6,641 nucleotides of DNA from Rhodanobacter sp. (lineage in GTDB: Bacteria > Pseudomonadota > Gammaproteobacteria > Xanthomonadales > Rhodanobacteraceae): contig JAPHUU010000142.1 of assembly GCA_026193555.1 (NCBI GenBank), positions 1 to 6,641 of the forward strand, in the 5' to 3' direction. Shown here in pieces: positions 1 to 5,324 of this stretch (within the stretch, counting starts at the first letter, position 1; each line of letters opens with the position of its first letter). Below the pieces are notes generated by a model, which saw only the letters and a program-made list of their open reading frames with translations, was not told the origin of the DNA and searched no databases. Both the position numbers and the translations under genes were made by a program.

Positions 1-1
1 C

Positions 2-154
2 AATGAGCTGTCCGGTCCGTTTGGCGACCGGTCCGGTGGAGCCTATCTGCTGCGCGCGCACGATCTGGCGGAGGCGCAGATGATCGCGCTGCACGATCCA
101 GCGCATGCCAGCGGTGGCTGGACGATTACGGTGCGCGAATGGCAGGCGCATTAG
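2..154 (+). CDS. YciI-like domain protein, C-terminal end (partial)
   Basis: The frame is open from the window edge to a TAG at 152-154 and gives the last 50 residues of a protein. The visible tail has GPFGDRSGGAYLLRA, then an Ala-rich helix (LAEAQMIALHDPAHAS), then a final strand ending VREWQAH. This matches the end of YciI-like (YCII-related, dimeric alpha-beta barrel) proteins: a Gly-Gly strand, a helix with 'eA...DP', and a closing strand ending in an aromatic residue. YciI-like proteins are small and cytoplasmic, and most have no proven reaction. The conserved His/Asp near the usual N-terminus lies outside the window, so activity cannot be judged. ubiG follows 29 nt after the stop on the same strand, so cotranscription is likely. 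The family call is by pattern recognition only. Confidence 0.65.
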   Translation, partial: NELSGPFGDRSGGAYLLRAHDLAEAQMIALHDPAHASGGWTITVREWQAH

Positions 155-171
155 ACTCTGCCAAGGCCCTT

Positions 172-175
172 GAGG
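172..175 (+). promoter_or_regulatory. Ribosome binding site that decides the ubiG start
   Basis: A GAGG core (TGAGGA context) lies 8 nt before the ATG at 184. The in-frame upstream ATG at 139 has no purine-rich stretch before it and would overlap the preceding gene by 16 nt. This favours 184 as the real start of ubiG. Confidence 0.6.
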
Positions 176-183
176 ATTCAGTG

Positions 184-891
184 ATGCAATCAGCCCCCAA
201 TGTCAGCCCCTCGGAAATCGCCCGCTTCGACCAGTTGGCCGCACGCTGGTGGGATCCGGACGGCGAGTCGCGTCCACTGCATGACCTCAATCCGGTGCGC
301 GCCGCCTATGTTGCCGCGCGGGTCGAGTTGCATGGCGCAAAGGTGGCCGATGTCGGCTGCGGTGGCGGCCTTCTGAGCGAGACGCTGGCGCGCGCCGGTG
401 CCCGGGTCACCGGGGTGGATCTGGGCGAGAGGGTGATCGAGACCGCCCAACTGCATCTGCACGAGTCGAACCTGCAGGTCGACTACCGGGTGCAATCCTC
501 GACCGAGCTGGCTGCCAGCGAGGCGGCGAGTTTCGACGCGGTGTGCTGCATGGAGCTGATCGAGCACGTGCCCGACCCGGCTGCACTGGTGAACGATCTC
601 GCCGCGATGCTCAAGCCCGGCGGCCGGCTGTTCCTGTCCACCCTCAACCGCACGCCGGCCGCGTTCGGCGCGGCCATCGTCGGCGCCGAGTACGTGATGC
701 GCCTGCTGCCGCGCGGCACCCATCACTACGCGCAATTCCTGAAGCCGTCCGAGCTGGCCCGTTTGCTGCGCCGGGCCGGTCTGGAACTGGAGGATGTCTC
801 GGGGCTCGCCTACAACCCGCTCAATCGCAAGGCGTGGCTGAGCCGCATCACCTCGGTCAACTACGTGCTCTGCGCACGCAAGCCGACATGA
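184..891 (+). CDS. ubiG: UbiG, ubiquinone biosynthesis O-methyltransferase
   Basis: UbiG is a class I SAM-dependent methyltransferase. It carries out both O-methylations of ubiquinone synthesis: on the polyprenyl-catechol intermediate and on the final 3-demethylubiquinol. The protein has 235 residues, close to the 240 of E. coli UbiG. The family N-terminus is present (EIARFDQLAARWWD, residues 11-24, then PLHDLNP). The SAM-binding motif VADVGCGGG is at 54-62, and the acidic residue ending strand 2 is D79. Post-motifs CMELIEHVPDP (122-132), KPGG (144-147) and STLNR (152-156) follow, then VGAEY and the RGTHHYAQFLKPSEL block typical of UbiG. The start at 184 is chosen for its Shine-Dalgarno site; an in-frame ATG at 139 would add 15 residues that do not look like the family. 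The stop TGA overlaps the ATG of the next gene (ATGA), which indicates translational coupling. I see nothing missing or broken. Confidence 0.96.
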   Translation: MQSAPNVSPSEIARFDQLAARWWDPDGESRPLHDLNPVRAAYVAARVELHGAKVADVGCGGGLLSETLARAGARVTGVDLGERVIETAQLHLHESNLQVDYRVQSSTELAASEAASFDAVCCMELIEHVPDPAALVNDLAAMLKPGGRLFLSTLNRTPAAFGAAIVGAEYVMRLLPRGTHHYAQFLKPSELARLLRRAGLELEDVSGLAYNPLNRKAWLSRITSVNYVLCARKPT

Positions 892-1568
892 AGCGATTGC
901 CGGAAAACATCCAGGGCGTGCTGTTCGATCTGGACGGTACCTTGCTGGACAGTGCGCCCGATCTCTACGCCGCCCTGCAACGGCAGTGCGCGGAGGAGGG
1001 CGTCAAGCCGCCGCCCTATGCGCCGGTGCGCGAGGTGGTCTCTCGCGGCGCGCGTGCGGTGTTGCGCTGTGCGTTCGACGGACGCGGCGAGCCTGCGATC
1101 GAGGCGCTGCTGCCGCGTTACCTCGAGCTGTATCAATCGCTGATGGCGCAGGCAACGCGTCCGTTCGACGGCATTGATGCGTTGCTGGAGGCGATCGAGG
1201 CACAGGGACTGCGCTGGGGCATCGTCACCAACAAGGCCGGATTCCTCACCGACGACCTGCTGCAGCGCATCGGCTGGAACAACCGCGCCCACGCCGTGGT
1301 GTCGGGCGATACGCTGGCGGTGAAGAAGCCCGATCCGGCGCCGGTGCTGCTGGCCTGCGAACGAGCCGAAGTGGATCCCGCTCGCTGCCTGTTTGTCGGC
1401 GACGACCGCCGCGATGTGCAGGCCGGCAACGCGGCCGGGTTGTTCACGGTGGCGGTGAGCTGGGGGTATCTCGATGGCGGCGATCCGCATCAGTGGAACG
1501 CCGACGTGGTGCTGGATACGCCGGCCGGCTTGCTGGCGTTGCTGGCATCGGCCTCGGTGATCGCGTGA
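888..1568 (+). CDS. gph/mupP: HAD-family phosphatase: annotated Gph type, probably MupP-like (MurNAc-6-phosphate phosphatase)
   Basis: This 226-residue protein is a HAD subfamily IA phosphatase with all four motifs. Motif I is FDLDGTLLDS (nucleophile D14, acid/base D16). Motif II is T114 in GIVTNK. Motif III is K147 in KKPDP. Motif IV is GDDRRD at 171-176. A helical cap lies between motifs I and II. The default name is phosphoglycolate phosphatase, which clears the 2-phosphoglycolate formed during DNA repair. Several details fit MupP of Pseudomonas better, as I recall that sequence: EVVSRGARAVLRCAFD in the cap, GDD rather than GDS in motif IV, and a WGY...W.ADVV.D C-terminal block. MupP removes phosphate from MurNAc-6-phosphate in the AmgK/MurU recycling route, and in Pseudomonas its gene also sits beside ubiG. 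The ATG at 888 overlaps the ubiG stop, and the stop overlaps the next start (GTGA). The phosphatase call is firm; the substrate is inferred. Confidence 0.93.
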   Translation: MKRLPENIQGVLFDLDGTLLDSAPDLYAALQRQCAEEGVKPPPYAPVREVVSRGARAVLRCAFDGRGEPAIEALLPRYLELYQSLMAQATRPFDGIDALLEAIEAQGLRWGIVTNKAGFLTDDLLQRIGWNNRAHAVVSGDTLAVKKPDPAPVLLACERAEVDPARCLFVGDDRRDVQAGNAAGLFTVAVSWGYLDGGDPHQWNADVVLDTPAGLLALLASASVIA

Positions 1569-2419
1569 GCCAGATCGCTGCACCTGTCGGCGCACTGCAG
1601 AGTTACATCGACAAATGGCTGGCGGTGCAGCCGCAGCAGCGCGTGGCCCTGGCATTCGTCGATCCGCGGCATTTTCCCGGCCATGTCGCGCTGGCGGCGC
1701 TGGAGCAGGAACTGCTTGCCGCGGCCTACGGCATCCGCGAACCGCAGGTGGCTGCCGGCAAGCTCAACTGGTGGGCGGAGGAGCTTGCGGGAGCGGCGTC
1801 CAGCGGCGGCCGCCATCCGCTGACCCAGGTGCTGTTCGACGATGAGCGCGCGCATGGCTTGCCACGGGATGTGTGGCTGGCACCGGTACTGGCGGCAATG
1901 ACGCAGCTGGAACAGGGCACCGCCGCGGATTTTTCCGCGCAGATGGACGCCGCGACGTCGCTGCACGGTGCGTTGGCCGCACTGGAGACTGTCTGGTGGT
2001 TCGGTGAGGGCGCGTCTTCAGAGCGAGCCTCGCGGCATGCCACGCTGGCGCATCTGCTGCATGCCTTGCGCCGCCTTCCGGACGACACCCAGCGTGACCG
2101 TCTGCCGCTGTCGATGGCCCGGCTGGCCCGCTACGGGCTCAGTCGCGATGAGTTGCGTGAGCCGGGTGCGGCGCGCGATCAGGCGATCAAGGCACAGCTC
2201 GCGGACCTGCTGGCGGCATGGCGCGAGGCGGCAGTCTTGCCTGGTTCGCTGAGTGTCTTCCGCGCGCTGGAATCACGTCAGGATGTCGCGCTGGCACGTC
2301 GCGCCACCCGAGCTGCCGATGCGCTTCTGGCGCTGCAGAAAGGGATGCCGCACGGCAGTCTGGCGACGACGTGGGCAGCATGGAAGGCCGCCCGCGCATG
2401 GCGTCGCCATGCCGGTTGA
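1565..2419 (+). CDS. Squalene/phytoene synthase-like protein, probably non-catalytic (NDUFAF6-like)
   Basis: The likely start is GTG 1565, which overlaps the preceding TGA by 4 nt, giving 284 residues. No other start fits as well, and the next in-frame Met lies deep in the protein. The all-alpha fold of the squalene/phytoene synthase family is suggested by two blocks. REPQVAAGKLNWWAEEL (58-74) matches the 'RLxWWxdxL' helix of the family. LRRLPDDTQRDRLP (168-181), followed by LARYGLSRDEL, lines up with the canonical second motif 'LRDxxEDxxRGRxYLP...LARHGLS'. The first DxxxD prenyl-diphosphate motif is absent, and the first Asp of the second motif is Arg (R170). Condensation of farnesyl or geranylgeranyl diphosphate is therefore unlikely. 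NDUFAF6, the mitochondrial complex I assembly factor, is a relative that also lost the motifs. Coupling to ubiG suggests a quinone or respiratory role, but this is inference. No signal peptide or membrane segment is evident. Confidence 0.8.
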   Translation: MSQIAAPVGALQSYIDKWLAVQPQQRVALAFVDPRHFPGHVALAALEQELLAAAYGIREPQVAAGKLNWWAEELAGAASSGGRHPLTQVLFDDERAHGLPRDVWLAPVLAAMTQLEQGTAADFSAQMDAATSLHGALAALETVWWFGEGASSERASRHATLAHLLHALRRLPDDTQRDRLPLSMARLARYGLSRDELREPGAARDQAIKAQLADLLAAWREAAVLPGSLSVFRALESRQDVALARRATRAADALLALQKGMPHGSLATTWAAWKAARAWRRHAG

Positions 2420-2455
2420 GCGCACACCGGACGCAGCGTTTCCCTCCGGCGGCTA

Positions 2456-2483
2456 TTGCGGCGGCGCCGAATGGCCTCAAAAT
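2456..2483 (+). promoter_or_regulatory. Weak candidate promoter for folE2
   Basis: The 110-nt gap 2420-2529 before folE2 holds a possible -35 TTGCGG (2456-2461) and -10 CAAAAT (2478-2483) with a 16-nt spacer. Both boxes are poor matches. I see no AT-rich Zur-type palindrome in this gap, so read-through from the ubiG operon is an alternative. Confidence 0.25.
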
Positions 2484-2529
2484 GGCAGGGTCTCGTGGCG
2501 ATGCAATTGCCCGAATACTGGAACTCACC

Positions 2530-3477
2530 ATGCACAGTCATGAAAATACCGCGCGCCTGATGCCCGATGTGGCAACCCAGGTTCAGCCCCATCTGGCGGG
2601 TGCACTGGACTGGGTCGGCATGGACGGCATCGAGGTGCCGGTGCGTTTCGAGGCCGGCGATGGCGACGTGCAGCGTGCCAGTGCGCAGGTCGGGGCCTTC
2701 GTCAATCTCGCGCGGCCGGACAAGCGCGGCATCCACATGTCGCGGCTGTACCTTCTGGTCGATCAGTACCTCAGCAGCAGGACGCTCGATGCCGCCACGC
2801 TGCAGGCCCTGCTGGGCGAGTTTCTCGTCTCGCACGAGGGGCTGGCCGACCGCGCCCGCATCAGCATCCGTTTCGAACACCTGATACGTCGTGTCGCCCT
2901 GCGCAGTGCCAACAGCGGTTGGCGCGCCTATCCGGTCTCGATCGAGGCCAGCCTGTGCGCCGACGGTTTCCAGCTGGCGCTGGGCACCGAAGTCGTCTAT
3001 TCCTCGACCTGTCCGGCGTCGGCCGCGCTGTCGCGACAACTGATCCAGGAGCAGTTCGCCAGGGATTTCCAACCCGGCCAGCCGGTCGATCATGGCGCCG
3101 TGCTGGCCTGGCTCGGCAGCGACAAGGGCATCGTGGCCACGCCGCATGCTCAGCGCAGCGTGGCGCGATTGCTGGTGCGCTTCGTCGACCATGCACCGCT
3201 GGACCTGATCTCCCTGTTGGATCGGGTCGAGCGGGTGCTGGGAACACCGGTGCAGACGGCGGTGAAGCGCGAGGACGAACAGGCCTTCGCGCTGGCCAAC
3301 GGCGGCAACCTGATGTTTTGCGAGGATGCTGCCCGGCGCATCCAGAAGGCGCTCGATGCGGATGCGCGCATCGCCGATTTCCACGTGCGGCTGGAGCATC
3401 AGGAAAGCCTGCATCCGCATGATGCGGTGGCCTATGCGAGCAAGGGCATCGACGGCGGCTACGGCCCCGCATCGTGA
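2530..3477 (+). CDS. folE2: GTP cyclohydrolase FolE2 (type IB)
   Basis: FolE2 converts GTP to 7,8-dihydroneopterin triphosphate, the first step of folate synthesis. It is the alternative to the zinc-dependent FolE and accepts other divalent metals. The protein has 315 residues. Family marks in order are MPDVATQ (11-17), LDWVGMDGIEVPV, GIHMSRLY (67-74), YSSTCPAS with catalytic Cys161, TPHAQRS (204-210, H206), KREDEQAF (246-253), FCED (263-266) and QESLHPHDAVAYA with E292, H295 and H297. Usual FolE2 proteins have CPCS; here the second Cys is Ala163, a position I believe varies. ATG 2530 is chosen because homologs start about 10 residues before the PDV motif, with a weak GGA site before it. In-frame ATG 2482 is possible but would add an unremarkable 16 residues. 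The gene lies 110 nt after the preceding operon and converges on pyrC. Confidence 0.94.
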   Translation: MHSHENTARLMPDVATQVQPHLAGALDWVGMDGIEVPVRFEAGDGDVQRASAQVGAFVNLARPDKRGIHMSRLYLLVDQYLSSRTLDAATLQALLGEFLVSHEGLADRARISIRFEHLIRRVALRSANSGWRAYPVSIEASLCADGFQLALGTEVVYSSTCPASAALSRQLIQEQFARDFQPGQPVDHGAVLAWLGSDKGIVATPHAQRSVARLLVRFVDHAPLDLISLLDRVERVLGTPVQTAVKREDEQAFALANGGNLMFCEDAARRIQKALDADARIADFHVRLEHQESLHPHDAVAYASKGIDGGYGPAS

Positions 3478-3488
3478 GGCGTGTAGCG

Positions 3489-3503
3489 TCTCCCCCGGGG
3501 AGA
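3489..3503. terminator. Hairpin after folE2, possible terminator
   Basis: This is a perfect inverted repeat, TCTCCCCCGGGGAGA, beginning 12 nt after the folE2 stop. It can form a 6-bp stem with a 3-nt loop on either strand. No T-run follows, so intrinsic termination is uncertain. Similar CCC/GGG palindromes occur as dispersed intergenic repeats in related genomes, so it could also be a repeat remnant. Confidence 0.4.
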
Positions 3504-3574
3504 AGGTCGGGAAGGATGCGGGGCATGTGGTCGCCGGATGCAGCGGCCGGCAGCATACCCGATGTCCTCGTTGC

Positions 3575-3604
3575 GGCGGGGAGGGCGCTTCGGCGCCCGC
3601 CGCC
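3575..3604. terminator. Long GC hairpin with TTCG loop between convergent folE2 and pyrC
   Basis: GGGCGC (3583-3588), a TTCG loop (3589-3592) and GCGCCC (3593-3598) form a perfect 6-bp stem with a stabilising tetraloop. The outer arms GGCGG (3575-3579) and CCGCC (3600-3604) can extend it past a small internal loop. It begins 3 nt beyond the pyrC stop as read on the minus strand. The location between converging genes suits a bidirectional transcript end. The lack of a T-run means it may act as an RNA 3'-end stabiliser or with Rho. Confidence 0.6.
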
Positions 3605-3607
3605 AGC

Positions 3608-4945
3608 TTAGCGGTCGAATGCCAGCCGCTGGCCGCGCACGCTGTCGTCGATGGTGGAGCCGTTCCACACGCGCTGGCCGTTGACGAAGGTGCTGATGAT
3701 CGAGCTTGAGAAGGTCTCACCCTCGAACGGCGACCAGCCGCACTTGGACAGGACTTCGCTGCGGGTCACCGTGTGCGGCTTGTTCGGGTTCACCAGCACC
3801 AGGTCGGCCGCATAGCCTTCGCGCAGGAAGCCGCGTTGATGCACGTCGAATAGCGTGGCGGGTGCGTGGCACACTGCCTCGACTACCCGCTCCAGCATCA
3901 GCTTGCCCTCGAACACGCGCTGCAACGCCGCCTGCAGCGCGAACTGCACCAGCGGCAGGCCGGACGGCGCCTTGTCGTATTTCTGCGCCTTCTCGTCCAG
4001 CAGATGGGGTGCGTGGTCGGTGGCGAGTACGTCGATGCGGCCCTCGGCCAGCGCCCGGATGATCGCCTCGCGGTCGGCGGCGGTCTTGATCGCCGGGTTG
4101 CACTTGATCAGGAAGCCCAGTCGCTCGTAGTCGGCATCGTCGAAATGCAGGAAGTGCACGCAAGTCTCGGCGGTGATCTGCTTGCCCCTGACCGGGCCGG
4201 GCTGGAACAGCGCCAGCTCGTCGGCGGTGGAGATATGCAGCACGTGCAGCCGGGTGCCGTGCTTCTGCGCCAGCGAGATTGCCAGCCGGGTCGAGGTGAT
4301 GCAGGCCTCGCGCGAGCGGATCAGCGGGTGCTCGCGGGCGGGGATGTTCTCACCGTACTTTTCGCGCGCCTTCGCGTGCAGCGCGTCGATCATCGGTGTG
4401 TCTTCGCAATGCGTGATGATCGGTGTGGGGCAACCGCGGAAGATCCCGTCCAGGGTGTCCGGATCATCCACCAGCATGTTGCCGGTGGATGCGCCCATGA
4501 ACACTTTCACCCCGGGTGCCGCCTTGGGGTCGAGTGCGCGGATCGCTTCCAGATTGTCGTTGCTGGCGCCCATGTAACAGGCGTAGTTCACGGCCGAGGT
4601 CTCCGCGGCGCGGGCGTATTTCGCCTCAAGCGTGTCGCGGTCGAGCGCCGGCGGCCTGGTGTTGGGCATCTCCATGAAACTGGTGATGCCGCCGGCGGCG
4701 CAGGCGCGCGACTCGTGCCAGGTATCGGCCTTGTGGGTCAGGCCGGGTTCGCGAAAGTGCACTTGGTCGTCGATCATGCCCGGCAGCAGCCACAGGCCGC
4801 TGGCGTCGACCACCGATTCACCGGGACGGGCATCGAGATCAGCGGCAATAGTCTCGATGCGGCCATCCTTCACGCGCAGGTCGGCGTGGAAGCGGCGGCC
4901 TTCGTTGACCAGTTCGGCGTTCTTGATCAGCCAGTCATGGGGCAT
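3608..4945 (-). CDS. pyrC: Dihydroorotase (PyrC, COG0044 type) with QxH metal motif
   Basis: Dihydroorotase interconverts N-carbamoyl-aspartate and dihydroorotate in pyrimidine synthesis and belongs to the amidohydrolase superfamily. The protein has 445 residues from ATG 4945 (MPHDWLIKN) to TAA at 3608-3610. An N-terminal beta-sandwich precedes the TIM barrel. Visible sites are the strand-1 motif [10 protein letters not shown] (59-68), MPNTRP (93-98), K147 in GVKVFMGAS as the likely carbamylated metal-bridging lysine, H179 in ITHCED, H237 in [16 protein letters not shown] (281-288) and D310 in LATDHAPH. The oddity is Q61 where most dihydroorotases have the first His of HxH; H63 is kept. I recall the same [10 protein letters not shown] in dihydroorotases of Bacteroidetes, so this is probably a subclass rather than a lesion. 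The start lies inside the end of yidD (11-nt overlap), so coupling is expected; no clear Shine-Dalgarno site was seen. Hydantoinase or allantoinase is less likely given FREPGLTHK and MPNTRP. Confidence 0.93.
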   Translation of the reverse strand: MPHDWLIKNAELVNEGRRFHADLRVKDGRIETIAADLDARPGESVVDASGLWLLPGMIDDQVHFREPGLTHKADTWHESRACAAGGITSFMEMPNTRPPALDRDTLEAKYARAAETSAVNYACYMGASNDNLEAIRALDPKAAPGVKVFMGASTGNMLVDDPDTLDGIFRGCPTPIITHCEDTPMIDALHAKAREKYGENIPAREHPLIRSREACITSTRLAISLAQKHGTRLHVLHISTADELALFQPGPVRGKQITAETCVHFLHFDDADYERLGFLIKCNPAIKTAADREAIIRALAEGRIDVLATDHAPHLLDEKAQKYDKAPSGLPLVQFALQAALQRVFEGKLMLERVVEAVCHAPATLFDVHQRGFLREGYAADLVLVNPNKPHTVTRSEVLSKCGWSPFEGETFSSSIISTFVNGQRVWNGSTIDDSVRGQRLAFDR

Positions 4946-5204
4946 CGGGGGAGTCTCGTTGGCAACGGCAACGAGGGTAGTGGAAGTGTTCGGGCACCGG
5001 GTCTTCGCCGCCCGTGCACAGTGGCTGACAACGTAGCAGCCGCCAGCCGGCCAGCAGGCTGCCGCGCCACGGACCGAAGCGTATGAGCGCAATCCGTGCA
5101 TAATCGGAGCAACTGGGGTAAAAGCGACAACGTTGCCCCAGCAGGGGGCTGAGCCAGCGCTTGTAACAACGGAGCAGAAAAAGCAGGAATCGGGTCACAA
5201 CCAT
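4935..5204 (-). CDS. yidD: YidD, membrane protein insertion efficiency factor
   Basis: YidD is a small inner-membrane-associated protein that helps YidC-dependent insertion of membrane proteins. The protein has 89 residues. The N-terminal amphipathic or hydrophobic helix ([19 protein letters not shown]) is followed by the diagnostic [11 protein letters not shown] (26-36), [16 protein letters not shown] (44-59) and GGEDPVP (65-71). Cysteines 26, 32, 59 and 63 are present; C26, C32 and C59 sit at the usual family positions. The last 15 or so residues run beyond the DPVP end and into the pyrC start. ATG 5204 is the first start; GTG codons at 5201 and 5198 also fit, and no strong ribosome site is seen. 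YidD usually sits between rnpA and yidC near the replication origin. Here it heads a minus-strand pair with pyrC and diverges from dksA. Confidence 0.93.
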   Translation of the reverse strand: MVVTRFLLFLLRCYKRWLSPLLGQRCRFYPSCSDYARIALIRFGPWRGSLLAGWRLLRCQPLCTGGEDPVPEHFHYPRCRCQRDSPDAP

Positions 5205-5260
5205 TCACGGTGCCGGAGCAGCTTGGGGCGCTGGGTTGTGCAAGTATTCCAGAAGCAGGG

Positions 5261-5289
5261 TTGCTGGTGTAGGGCACTTGGGCTATAAC
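5261..5289 (+). promoter_or_regulatory. Candidate sigma70-type promoter for dksA
   Basis: A -35 box TTGCTG (5261-5266) and a -10 box TATAAC (5284-5289, 5 of 6 matches) are separated by 17 nt. Transcription would start near 5296. The bases after the -10 (ACCCGGC) form a GC-rich discriminator of the kind found at promoters repressed by ppGpp and DksA, so autoregulation is possible. No equally good promoter for yidD was found on the other strand in 5205-5324. Confidence 0.6.
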
Positions 5290-5293
5290 ACCC

Positions 5294-5306
5294 GGCCGTC
5301 ACGGCC
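5294..5306 (+). promoter_or_regulatory. Small palindrome in the dksA leader
   Basis: GGCCGTCACGGCC is a near-perfect palindrome (5-bp stem, 3-nt loop as RNA) at the predicted transcript start of dksA, 18 nt before the ATG. It could be an operator or a 5'-end stabilising hairpin; it may also be chance in GC-rich DNA. Confidence 0.3.
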
Positions 5307-5324
5307 AAATAACGGTGAAGGGAT

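Noticed and set aside
139..183. Upstream in-frame ATG that would extend UbiG by 15 residues
   Set aside because: It has no ribosome site, overlaps the preceding gene and adds residues unlike the family, while ATG 184 has a well-placed GAGG.
543..887. Upstream extension of the HAD phosphatase frame inside ubiG
   Set aside because: The added 115 residues are out-of-frame ubiG translation; the HAD N-terminus begins properly at 888 with the ATGA overlap.
2218..2529. Upstream extension of the FolE2 frame into the preceding gene
   Set aside because: The extra residues overlap a real gene and the spacer and lack FolE2 similarity; homologs start just before the PDV motif.
2278..3720. Long minus-strand open frame of 480 codons opposite folE2
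   Set aside because: It is a shadow of the GC-rich folE2 codon pattern; folE2 carries all family motifs on the plus strand and the shadow resembles nothing known.
3866..5086. Long plus-strand open frame of 406 codons opposite pyrC
   Set aside because: It is a shadow frame of pyrC, rich in Arg/Gly/Val/His without recognisable domains, and it also runs across yidD.
5284..5290. TATAACA resembling half of a Zur box in front of dksA
   Set aside because: The matching left half (TGTTATA) is absent, and the bases are better explained as the -10 box.
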